A stretch of 64,000 nucleotides of DNA from positions 4,832,046-4,896,045 of the forward strand of contig NC_064041.1 in assembly GCF_932526225.1 (NCBI RefSeq), read 5' to 3'. The notes beneath the pieces were generated by a model that did not search any database, was not told the origin of the DNA, and saw nothing but the letters and a program-made list of their open reading frames with translations. This DNA comes from Nematostella vectensis. Lineage: Eukaryota > Cnidaria > Anthozoa > Actiniaria > Edwardsiidae. The position numbers and the translations under genes were made by a program. Shown here one piece after another: positions 53,439-64,000 of the stretch (its first letter is position 1; every line of letters begins with the position of its first letter).

Positions 53439-56400
53439 ATGGCGAGCCGTACGAACCTACTTGCGGCTGCTGTCCTCAGCTTGTCTATGCTGCTGACTGC
53501 ATCAGGATCACATTTCCGAGGTGGCATCATCAGTTGGACGGCTAACGACACCTCCCCCTATGTGGTATGTGTGTTCAGTAGAGTTTTTGATATGTTTTTT
53601 TGCAATTAAAGAAAAAAAACCTGGTTCAAACGAAGAAAGGTCAGGTCGTCGCAAGTTCTGTTGTAACAAAGTTTTCTTATGGCCACAAACTTTAAAAAGC
53701 TAGTTTGTCGACTATTATTTTAGCTTTCCAAATTAAGTGAAAAATCTCACATACCATGGACCCCACTAAATATCGAACTTTCGAGGAGAAATGTAACAAG
53801 TTCGAGATAACGGAGTCGATTTAGAATCATTACAATGGCTGCTTCTAATTAAGCAGAACAAATTGTCATCTATATGCGTAATGCAGCTCACACAAGTATA
53901 ACGAAATAAGAATGACAAAGGTTCAAATGTTTTAAGCATTTAAAGGGACAGAAGCTTGAGTCAACTAGATGGCTCGAGTTATCTCGGTTTTGAGACCAAA
54001 TAATCAAAAGTAAAAATGACTGAAAATATAGACCCAATCCGAAGAAAAACGAAACTTAGTTCGTGTTCACGACGGATATGCAATTGATATGGATATGTAC
54101 TAAAGATATTTGACGATACCTCAATATAAAATGACCCAATTTTTTGCGGGTAAAAGGACCCCCCATGTAAGGGCACAAAAAGGAATCTGTTCCGAAAAAT
54201 ATCTGTTCCGCAGCCCGTTTTTTTTTTTTTCCTGGCTGCGAAGATGCTAGACCCCTCGTGTGCTGGGGGAAAAAAACTCCCGAATGGTTCTTCTGGCAAA
54301 TTTATGGAGTCGAACTAGCTGTGCTGGGAATATTTTTGCTGGAGCGGATGCTTCGGAAAAAAATCGTCCCGATCGGTTACGGGCAAGTATTCATGTGCTA
54401 AAATGCCTAACCACGATGGCTGGGAAAAAATTCCTTACCAATGCTAGCTAAGAAAAAAAAGGAATGGTCGCTGCTGGGAAAAAGGAACAGATAAATTTTT
54501 CCCAGCAACTTTTTAAATGGATATTTTCGGAATCAGAACATATTTGAACGGCGAAATATGCCATTGTATGTATACCGTTGTATGTACGCGCCTGGCTAGT
54601 GGAAGTTTTTTAGATCTTGCTTCAATAGATGAATTGAGCGCTCTATTTGATAAATAGAATTTCATGTTGTGCCGTTCTTTTTATCGGTTTGGTCCTGTTC
54701 TCGGCATGCGTGACCGACATAAATTACAGCTGGTAATTGCAGCTGCCTCCACATCAATTACGGGCCAAACCAAAAAGGGGACAACATTTTGCTGCAAGAT
54801 TTTGTGACCTTTTATCAATTTGGAATAATATCTCACCGGCTGTATACATTTGTGTGTTTTTTTTTTTTTTTTTTTGCTCATTCAGCTAGCTCCGTTGTCT
54901 TGTAAATATAGGGAATTTAAGCAACTACGACGGCGACGACAGGAAAAAAGTGACCCAGCAAAAATGCTCTATTCTAAACTAGTTTCGATCAAATTAACTC
55001 GTTTTTAAAGTCGAAAAAGTATATATAAGCCTAGAACCTTATTCAACATAACGAACAGCAATAGTAGACAGCAATAGTTGGTTTCCCTATCCTTGCTAGA
55101 CCTTGAAAGTTTGTGGCCGAAATGATTCATACAGAATCCATTTCAGAGCGCATTTCACACCTACTTGAATTTTCAGACCTTTTTCGCGGCATGTCAAGCC
55201 ATAAGAAATGATTCCTGCAGATTACAGCAATTTTCGTAAGTGTTTTTGCATCGTTTGTTTTGAAACCAAAAAAGAACAACGACCTGGCGCACGCTGCTTA
55301 CACACTGCTGCATTCCCGCAAAAACATGCCCGTTTGAGCTTTTCATTGGTGTAAGACCACAAGCCTCCAAAGTATTATATTTTTAACCGCGAAAAGGTTT
55401 AATAGACGCGCAACGACGACTTAAATGAGAACTGACAAAAAATGCGTTTTATTCTAGCGCTGTTTTTATCTATGACAAAGTTCAACCGGGCGGAGACTGG
55501 CACATAATGTTTGGCAAGAACATCGTATTCGTTCTCGCAAAACTGCAACTTTAGAATGTAAACATCAAAGTGTGGCATCTCTCTTTTGTCGTTCTTTAGT
55601 ATGTTATTATGTTTATATTGTGTGTGTGATGTGATGTTATAAATGTATCAATCCTTTGTCTAGAATATTGCTATTCAACTTTGCGCGAAATTGTACCTGA
55701 AGAACCCAACTCGACTGGAAGGTCCGTTCTATGCGATAGGTAGGAAGAGCTACCTAAGAGAAAATGGTACGCTCATAACAAAGTATTTTGAAAAAAAGCA
55801 AACAAATTTGTACAAAAATATGTGCGTAAAAAAGCAAAATACTCGAAATTGTAATGATAATGGCTCTAAGTTGGAGAGGAGTTAGGTCCTGTTGATCTAG
55901 TTTGTGTGCATCTTTTGACTTTATATCCTTTATTTGAAAAGTTCCACGAAGGCATTACAATTTTAACATTACCATAGTTTTCCTTTTTTTTTTGGGGGGG
56001 GGTGAGTAAAATGTTGGTCTCTCAAAATCTTTTACTAATGCCACTAAGTTAACTAGATAAGAAAACAATTACCAAAGTTTGATTAAAATGTATGGGTGCT
56101 AAAATCCACCAATTTCCCCTTCGTCCATTGTTCTGTATATTTATAAAAAGATATGTTATTTTCCCTGTTCTTTTTCTCCAGGTGAATTTTTACCACCGGA
56201 CAGTATGGCGTAGGTCTGATACGTTCTGCAACTCGTACAACGTCAGGGCCAACAGCGTGTATCATAAAAGCGGACATACATTCCAGGGCAGACATCCCTA
56301 CTATGGAACCTACACTATGTATGACAGTCAGTACTATCGATGTCTGGATTACAGTGAAAGCGAGGACTGGTCAGAGATAGGCAACAACTTTACTTACGCT

Positions 56401-59400
56401 TTTCCGCATTACTATTGGTACTACAACCAAATCAACAACTGGGACATAAGGTAAGATTCGTTGCCTGTCAGCAAAGAACTAGATCTGTGTATGCGCCTGC
56501 CTTAAGAAAGAAATCAACTGGTCAACTTCTATCCTGCTAGTATGTGTCGGACTTTGTGGTCTACGTGAACAATGCATTTTTTCATAAAACCTTTAGGTAC
56601 TACTCTGTCTTACCATACTAGATATATTTAGGCACTGCCTAAAAGCGGAGTCCCAAAACTCGAATCGGGTATAAGGAAATGAGGTATCAATAAAAAGGTG
56701 AAATGTCCCCAAAGGCCTGAAACGGATATAAAGAATAAGATAATCTGCACATTTATCTCTCTTACATTAGTCACTTAAAACAGTAGTCATATAATAGAGG
56801 AGTTTACAAAGAAATTTATATTTTATTAATAGAAGTTAAGAGAAACACAATTGTATGAGATGTATGAAGAGCTGCATGGGACAGTTACATCTAAGTTTTA
56901 AACTTTGCTTTATGTGAGATGATGAGAGTATTAGTGCAAACCCAAAGTGTGGTACAAATGCCTCTTTGAGCGTATCTGTGGACCTGACTATTTTTATATT
57001 CTAGTGCAAACCCATAGTGTGGTACACATGCCTCTTTGAGCGTATCTGTGAACCTGACTATTTTTATATTTTAGTGCAAACCCATAGTGTGTTACACATG
57101 CCCCTTTGAGCGTATCTGTGGAACCTGACTATTTTTATATTCTAGTGCAAACCCATAGTGTGGTACACATGCCTCTTTGAGCGTATCTGTGAACCTGACT
57201 ATTTTTATATTTTAGTGCAAACCCATAGTGTGTTACACATGCCCCTTTGAGCGTATCTGTGGAACCTGACTACTTTTATATTCTAGTGCAAACCCATAGT
57301 GTGGTACACATGCCTCTTTGAGCGTATCTGTGGACCTGACTATTTTTATATTCTAGTGCAAACCCATAGTGTGGTCCACATGCCTCTTTGAGCGTATCTG
57401 TGGACCTGACTATTTTTATATTTCAGTGCAAACCCATAGTGTGGTACACATGCCCCTTTGAGCGTATCTGTGGAACCTGACTATTTTTATATTCTAGTGC
57501 AAACCCATAGTGTGGTACACATGCCTCTTTGAGCGTATCTGTGGGACCTGACTATTTTTATATTTTAGCAAACCCATAGTGTGGTACACATGCCCCTTTG
57601 AGCGTATCTGTGGAACCTGACTATTTTTATATTCTAGTGCAAACCCATAGTGTGGTACACATGCCTCTTTGAGCGTATCTGTGGACCTGACTGTTTTTAT
57701 ATTTTAGTGCAAACCCATAGTGTGGTACACATGCCTCTTTGAGCGTATCTGTGGACCTGACTATTTTTATATTCTAGTGCAAACCCATAGTGTGGTCCAC
57801 ATGCCTCTTTGAGCGTATCTGTGGACCTGACTATTTTTATATTTCAGTGCAAACCCATAGTGTGGTACACATGCCCCTTTGAGCGTATCTGTGGAACCTG
57901 ACTATTTTTATATTCTAGTGCAAACCCATAGTGTGGTACACATGCCTCTTTGAGCGTATCTGTGGGACCTGACTATTTTTATATTTTAGCAAACCCATAG
58001 TGTGGTACACATGCCCCTTTGAGCGTATCTGTGGAACCTGACTATTTTTATATTCTAGTGCAAACCCATAGTGTGGTACACATGCCTCTTTGAGCGTATC
58101 TGTGGACCTGACTGTTTTTATATTTTAGTGCAAACCCATAGTGTGGTACACATGCCTCTTTGAGCGTATCTGTGGAACCTGACTATTTTCATATTCTAGT
58201 GCAAACCCATAGTGTGGTCCACATGCCTCTTTGAGCGTATCTGTGGAACCTGACTATTTTCATATTCTAGTGCAAACCCATAGTGTGGTCCACATGCCTC
58301 TTTGAGCGTATCTGTGGAACCTGACTATTTTTATATTCTAGTGCAAACCCATAGTGTGGTACACATGCCTCTTTGAGCGTATCTGTGGAACCTGACTATT
58401 TTTATATTTTAGTGCAAACCCATAGTGTGGGTACACATGCCTCTTTTTCGGTATAAGCCAATGCAGCCAATGCTTTTAAACCCTGACTCTGTATGACAAA
58501 ATATCTGAAATAAAATGCATATTTATTAGAAAAAAGACTTAATGTTAAAACCCTGTTATAGGACAACAACAATAATTTTAATACACAGAATTAAGAATAC
58601 TGATAATTGAAGACTTGATAACAATTCATATGAAAGCAAAAGATCCTGTTCAGCACTGTAGACTATACAAAAATACTCTGTTATGACAGAATGCTCTAAA
58701 TATATACGTTTTAGAGCAAAGAATGTAAGTCATTCTTTTCTTTTGGGTGCCATGCCCTATAGTAAATAAAGGGGAGTACCCCCGACCCCCCCCCCCCCCC
58801 CCCCCCACTTCTGGGTAACATTGTAGCTATCGATTAAATGTAATCTGATACCAAAATTGATTGAATTCTTCCTGTTGTTGACGTTTAGGTTGCTACAAAA
58901 TTGAAAAATAAGCAGGCTAGATATAAAAAATAAAAGCTTTTTCTTACTAATTGCAGTTATGTAACAGCTGAGACTTGTCATTTTCCTATTATAAACAACA
59001 GGCTATTACACAAAATAACTGATTTGGAAAAAAAGACATTAACAAACCAATTATCACCATAGAACAGATATTACAATTATTATTACATAACAGATATTTT
59101 AAAAATGGGCATTAAACCAACAGAAATGTATAGTCTTCTAAAACCATTTTTTTTCTTAATTCTTACAATAGTGTAAATTCTAGGGACATATGCCTCAACT
59201 GCTAATATGACTGCAATTAGCGATAGAAGGTAAAGTTATTAATGTGTGTCCCCTCCTTCTTCTTCTTCTTTTCAGGCTTTGCTGTTTTTTTTTTTGTTTT
59301 TTTCTCTAAATAATACAAATATTATAAAATGGATTAGTAAACAAATTATCAGCCCTGTAAAATGTGAAGAACATTCTATGGATACATAATATATTCACAA

Positions 59401-62400
59401 ATTTAATGTATTTACTGTGGGGGGACTTAGCTAAAAACAGATGAGGATGGTCAACAGCAAAATCAAATTTCACCCTAAGGATTGATAGCACTGAGGGCGT
59501 GGTTAACAGCAAACATTTTGATAGAAAATAATGTATATTTACACCAGTCTAACCATCAGTGGCATAGACAGACATCTGATAATTTATTGAAATAATTTAT
59601 ATTTCTTAATCGATTCATTGTTCTCAATATTTACAAATTATTATAGTAGTCTTTCTTAGATTTTTACAAATTATAGACTCTTTTTAAATTAAAGTGATCC
59701 ATCTTATTCTATAGATATTGATAAATTATTCAATTCTTACTATAAATAGGAATATATAATATGTATTGATATGAAATGTATTGATATTTCAAGTTTTGCA
59801 GTTACATGATTAATGCATTTTCAAAGCAATATTTCCTTTTTGATTCACCTGCTATTTCATTTGATATTCTTCTTCTTTTATTCATAACTTAAGAAATACT
59901 TGAGAATTGAAATTGAAACACCTCCTGGGGTCTAAGAATACCAGGCTTTTGTCGAAAATAAATAAAAATATACCATTCAATGTATTGATTGTGCAACATT
60001 TTTTTTGTTTGCTTGTTATTTACTTTTTTCTTTAAATCCCAGGGGATTGAGGATTGACTAACAGTCTATATTAAAAAAATCTATTCCTCGCGTAAGTCTG
60101 GTAGAGATGCAATTATTCCAGACTGAAAATTGGTCAACAAGCAGCATGTTGTAAAAATTTGGTTAACTGAACCAGCAATTGGATAACTCCGTCTAAAATA
60201 TGGAAGTCCTAAATTTTACTGATAAGTCTTTCAATGTGAATGCGTTTTTGAGCAATTGCCTGAGACTCGATCACTTCTGACTGCTCAAACTTTTCTCTAC
60301 CCTTTAAAAAGTCTGGAATATTAAGTGTTACTCCATTTGGAAGGTCATTCTTTATGAGGAATCCCCTGTCTGCCATGATGGAGTCACCATCATCAAATGG
60401 CAAATCCAGAAACCCACTCCTTCTAGTAATCTCAACGTCGGAAATACTGCCAGTGAATAATTGACTTACAAAACTGCAGCCTCCAGATAGTGTACAGCCA
60501 ACCAGAGCTTTCAGGGTCATGTGGTTCTTGTAATTAGAAAAAAAACTCAGACACCAGAACCATTGAAGATGGCGTTTGTACTTTCACTTCAGTGCAGTTA
60601 ATGATAACTCGACAAGAAGGGTACTTTTTCTTCATAGTCTCTGGCATATGAGAATTAACAGTAGCCCTATCTGGCCATATATTTAGAGAACCAAGTCTCA
60701 AGTAGATATAGTTAGCCCATGTTATGACCACTCTACAAACAGTTGATACAAAGACATTGAAGAGATGTGCCAAATGTTTCTCCCGAAAACCCTGCCGCAC
60801 CCTACACAGGAACATAAAGAATTCTGTCTTGGCCTCTAATGCTCTTGGCCTTCCTGGTTTACACCTGGCTGTTTGATAATTATCAGAATCCACCTGTTTC
60901 TGAGCTTGTTCAACAGAGGAGTTCCAGTATCTTAAGTTTTCGCTATTAGTTCCAGGGTTTAAGAAAATCAAAACATAATTCCAGCACATCAGAACTGTCC
61001 GTTACTAGCATTGTTTTTAAATTTTTCATAACAAAATCGAGAGTTTTCTTGTTTTTGTAGCTCTTCTCTCAACCTTAGATTTTCTCTTTCTAGATCTCGA
61101 ATTCTACCTTCAAGTTCTTTAATATAAGTGTGATGATCTTCTGTGATGTGTTCTTCGTATAGTCATGATATGTTGTGTCTTTTTGTTTAGACAGGGCTTC
61201 TGGAATTACTCGCTTGTGCGGAAGCGCGTAATTTGGCTTTCTCCGCGTAATCCACAAATTTCCGCGTAATCTCGCGTAATTTGGCTAAATTTTAACAAAA
61301 CATACAAGAAATTTTCGCGCAAAAATTTAACCTTTTCAAGTTATTTCGTGCTTGCCTTCGGTACAAAATGTAGTTTGAGCGTAACATTTGATATTCCATG
61401 TAATTTAGCGCGTAATTCAGTAAAGAATCCTGCAAAATTTTGATTTTTAAAGAAACATGTATTGCAAAATCCCGCGTAATTTACCGCGTGATTTTGAGTT
61501 TTTTTCCGCGTAATTCCAGAAGCCCTGCTTAGATGAATTTGTTACATTTTTCGCATTATGATCGGGCCTGCTCTTTCTCCAAGGAAACACGGTTTGCTTG
61601 GAAACACCATTTTTTTCCAAATCCGCGGTAAATAAAGTCCGCTTCTTCAAAGTGTTCAGAGAAGACCTTTGCATGCGTACCAACTTTTACGGTTTTCCCT
61701 TGAAGCCTCAGGTCCCCCGGGGGCGTGATCTTGTCGAACCTCCTTTTCCTCAGTTTTTGCCCTTGCCGGCCTTTCGGTTGTGAAAAATTAAACAGAGATG
61801 CCCTCTTTCTGTCTCTTCCGACCTTGCCTTTATAGTGTTCGCATTCTGCTACACAGCATATTGGAGCCATTAGGGAACCACAGCTCACAAAAACATAAGC
61901 CGGTAGGGAAAAACCTTTGACTTGATTCGCTGCAAACACTTAGAGTCAATCTAAATCGCAATAATTCCACACTAACGAATGTGTCTTTGAAAATGCTAAA
62001 AATATGACACTTTTTCCCTATCCGCCGAGGTCTGCCCGAGCAGCCGCCATTGTTGTTGTTATTGATTATTTTCAGCCTCGCTTTCATGCGGTTCCCGCCA
62101 TATTTAAAAAGCCTCTATACCACTCTTCTATGACTATGGGGCTCCGCAGGGGCTCCGCTAAAAAACTTTTAATCGCTCAGCTTTGCAGACTGCTGTTGGA
62201 TCCATCTGCACGGAAGCATCTACTCCGAGGGTTCATGGAGACTGTCAGCAAACGTGTCTCTCTCACCTAGGGCGGATACTGGCCGCATCAACTCTTCTCC
62301 ATTCTCCTCTATACCTCTGACTGTCAATGTTACATCCGGGATTCGTCAGGTTATCGTAATTCCGGTGGAAGATCCTGATGGTGACAACGTGTCTTGTCTG

Positions 62401-62445
62401 TGGGCCTCTGAACAGCCGTCCTTCCCATACGGAGAGCTTGATGAG
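53439..62445 (+). CDS. Secreted protein with SHFRGG-type N-terminus (3' part missing)
   Basis: Three exons are clear: 53439-53564, 56182-56450 and 62271-62445, joining in phase (0, then 2). The start encodes a signal peptide (NLLAAAVLSLSMLLTASG) followed by SHFRGGIISW. Exon 2 has paired cysteines and the segment DYSESEDWSEIGNNFTYAFP. Exon 3 has RADTGRINSSPFSSIPL, then VEDPDGDNVSCLWA. These blocks (FRGG, the EDW...FTY block, DTGRINSSP, DPDGD.V.C.WA) recur in a family of large extracellular cnidarian proteins, often with further adhesion domains; that comparison is from memory. The gene continues past the window in phase 0. A segment normally found before RADTG is missing and survives only as a repeat at 56935-58450. 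Confidence 0.8.
53565..56181. other. First intron of the secreted-protein gene
   Basis: GTATGTG donor to TTTTCTCCAG acceptor. Contains MITE-like end AGGGAATTTAAGCAACTACG at 54910 and no convincing gene. Confidence 0.6.
56935..58450 (+). repeat. 71-bp minisatellite, about 21 units, containing a 3' splice site and exon-like sequence
   Basis: Each unit has CCTGAC, a T-rich tract, CTAG or CAG, and then TGCAAACCCATAGTGTGGTA... . The part after AG in the first unit reads, in the phase left by exon 2, SANPKCGTNASLSVSVDLT. All later units have CCATAG, an in-frame stop. Six-unit higher-order repeats of about 422 bp are visible (GTGGGACCTGAC at 57541 and 57963). Confidence 0.9.
58752..60208. other. 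Intronic A+T-rich stretch
   Basis: A poly-C run near 58785 and plain A+T-rich sequence follow; nothing recognised. The 3' end of the THAP/DDE transposon probably lies at its right. Confidence 0.5.
60209..61870 (-). pseudogene. THAP/DDE (PIF/Harbinger-like) transposase remnant
   Basis: Minus-strand order: a THAP-like start MAPICCVAECEH...THAKVFSEHF (61556-61870), a helix-turn-helix region (CKPGRPRALEAKTEFFMFLC, RQGFREKHLAHLF), then a DDE_Tnp_4 catalytic part with IINCTEV, CTLSGGCSFVSQLFTGSISD, MADRGFLI and HIERLI (60209-60989). Defects: the THAP Cys of 'CSEHF' is Phe; the first catalytic Asp of the usual 'DCTE' is Asn; an 8-T run near 60538 causes a frameshift. A MITE sits between the THAP part and the rest. 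Inactive, within an intron of the secreted-protein gene. Confidence 0.8.
61192..61527. mobile_element. MITE with CAGGGCTTCTGGAATTAC ends
   Basis: Left CAGGGCTTCTGGAATTAC; right GTAATTCCAGAAGCCCTG, a perfect 18-bp inverted repeat. TTAGA flanks both sides (one extra base at the right). The interior is rich in CCGCGTAAT repeats. It interrupts the THAP/DDE element. Confidence 0.85.
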
Positions 62446-62744
62446 GTAGGCGCGAGTAAAACATCCTTTTTCAGGCGGGTTGCTAGAAAGTATGGGGAGG
62501 GGTGGTCGTAGAATCAATGAGGAGTACACCAGATAGCAGCCGTCAATTTTAACCAGTCGGAAAAAACTGTCATGATGGTATTTTCTTTACCGAAATACAT
62601 CAATTTCTGAAACAAAGAAAAAACATGTAAGGAGGGGAGAGAGTATTAAGTAAACAATACGTAAGACTTGGTTTTTTTTATGAATTTCTGGTTATCTAGA
62701 CTTGAAACTCATTTTTGTGGATTGAGGTGCAAATATTATGTTTC

Positions 62745-64000
62745 CTACCTTACTCCATCTTTCAGGCTGGGTGTACACTCACATATAATCTCCCTTACTT
62801 TATCTTTCAGGCTAATTGTACTCTCACATATAACCTCCCTTACTTCATCTTTCAGGCTGAATGTACACTCTCATATAACCTCCCTTACTCAATCTTTCAG
62901 GCTTGGTGTACACTCACATATAACCTACCTTACTTTATCTTTCAGGCTAATTGTACTCTCACATATAACCTCCATTACTCAATCTTTCAGGCTGGGTGCA
63001 CACTCACATATAACCTCCCTTACCCCATCTTTCAGGCTGATTATAAACTCACATATAACCTCCCTTACTCCAACTTTCATGCTTGGAATACACTAACATA
63101 TAACCTCCCTTACTCCATTTTTCAGGCTAATTGTACACTCACATATAACCTCCCTTACTCCATCTTTCAGGCTTGGTGTACACTCACATATAACCTACCT
63201 TACTTTATCTTTCAGGCTAATTGTACTCTCACATATAACATCCATTACTCAATCTTTCAGGCTGGGTGCACATTCACATATAACCTCCCTTACCCCATCT
63301 TTCAGGCTGATTATAAACTCACATATAACCTCCCTTACTCCATCTTTCATGCTTGGAATACACTAACATATAACCTCCCTTACTCCATCTTTCAGGCTAA
63401 TTGTACACTCACATATAACCTCCCTTACTCCATCTTTCATGCTGGGTATACACTCACATATAACCTTCATTACTCCATCTTTCAGGCTGGGTGTACACCC
63501 ACATATAACCTCCCTTACTCCATCTTTCATGCTGGGTATACACTCACATATAACCTCCCTTACTCCATCTTTCAGGCTGGGTGCACACTCACATATAACT
63601 TCCCTTACTCCATCTTTCATACTGGGTATATACTCACATATAACTTCCCTTACTCCATATTTCAGGCTCATTTTACACTCACATGTAACCTCCCTTACTC
63701 CATCTTTCAGGCTGAGTATACACTCACATATAACCTTCCTTACTCCAACTTTCAGGCTGGGTGTACACTCACATATAACATCCCTTACTTTATCTTTCAG
63801 GCTGGGTGTACACTCAAATATAACCTCCCTTAGTCCATCTCTTTCAGGCTGAGTGTACACTCTCATATAACCTCCCTTACTCCATCTTTCAGGCTAATTG
63901 TACACTCACATATAACTTCCCTTACTCCATCTTTCATACTGGGTATATACTCACATATAACCTCCATTACTCAATCTTTCAGGCTGGGTGCACACTCACA
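62745..64000 (+). repeat. 45-bp minisatellite, about 28 units to the window edge, built on a 3' splice site
   Basis: Unit: CTTACTCCATCTTTCAG|GCTGGGTGTACACTCACATA plus TAACCTCC. The first half is a pyrimidine tract with acceptor AG; the second reads AGCTLTYN in the phase left by the previous exon. Frames stay open because 45 is a multiple of three. A six-unit higher-order repeat of 270 bp is seen (GCTTGGAATACACTAACA at 63081 and 63351). Confidence 0.93.

Noticed and set aside
62715-63866. Frames of up to 372 codons repeating PYSIFQAGCTLTYNL on the plus strand and a related minus-strand frame
   Set aside because: The 45-bp unit is a multiple of three. The unit contains a pyrimidine tract and acceptor AG, so this is intronic repeat, not a protein.

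Overview
The window is intron-rich, A+T-rich animal DNA. Every multi-exon gene found here uses GT...AG introns whose phases match across junctions. The proteins, the dense mix of DNA transposons, CR1-, Ty3- and DIRS-like retroelements, and the tRNA-derived SINE suggest a cnidarian, most likely an anthozoan such as a sea anemone. The species is inferred, not shown.

Layout. (1) 1-5523, plus strand: 3' part of a single-pass membrane receptor-like gene with a Ser/Thr/Pro stalk and a tyrosine-rich tail. (2) 5524-10592: no gene recognised, repeat debris. (3) 10593-23062, minus: polysaccharide lyase family 8 (chondroitin ABC lyase-like) gene in five visible exons. Its start lies upstream, perhaps in or beyond a 200-N assembly gap (23267-23466). 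An intact CR1-type retrotransposon ORF (16413-19844) sits antisense in one of its introns. (4) 26347-27743, minus: small unknown single-pass membrane protein. (5) 28773-44770, plus: complete 14-exon MFSD5-type transporter gene, 445 aa. Its introns hold a Ty3-like LTR element with very short LTRs, a 42-bp minisatellite of about 48 copies, a degenerate Tc1/mariner element and several MITEs. (6) 44771-53438: transposon graveyard (Tc1-like, DIRS-like, SINE, MITEs). (7) 53439 to the right edge, plus: 5' part of a secreted protein gene with two large intronic minisatellites and a decayed THAP/DDE transposon.

The most unusual pattern is that tandem repeats repeatedly straddle splice junctions. In the receptor gene, the lyase gene, MFSD5 and the secreted-protein gene, the repeat unit contains a real or predicted splice site plus the first or last bases of the adjoining exon. 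Five cases are described; two rest directly on visible exon junctions with clear arrays, one is a simple duplication, and two depend partly on predicted or lost exons.

All exon joins were made by hand from splice consensus, phase and protein similarity. No alignment, expression or database search was run.
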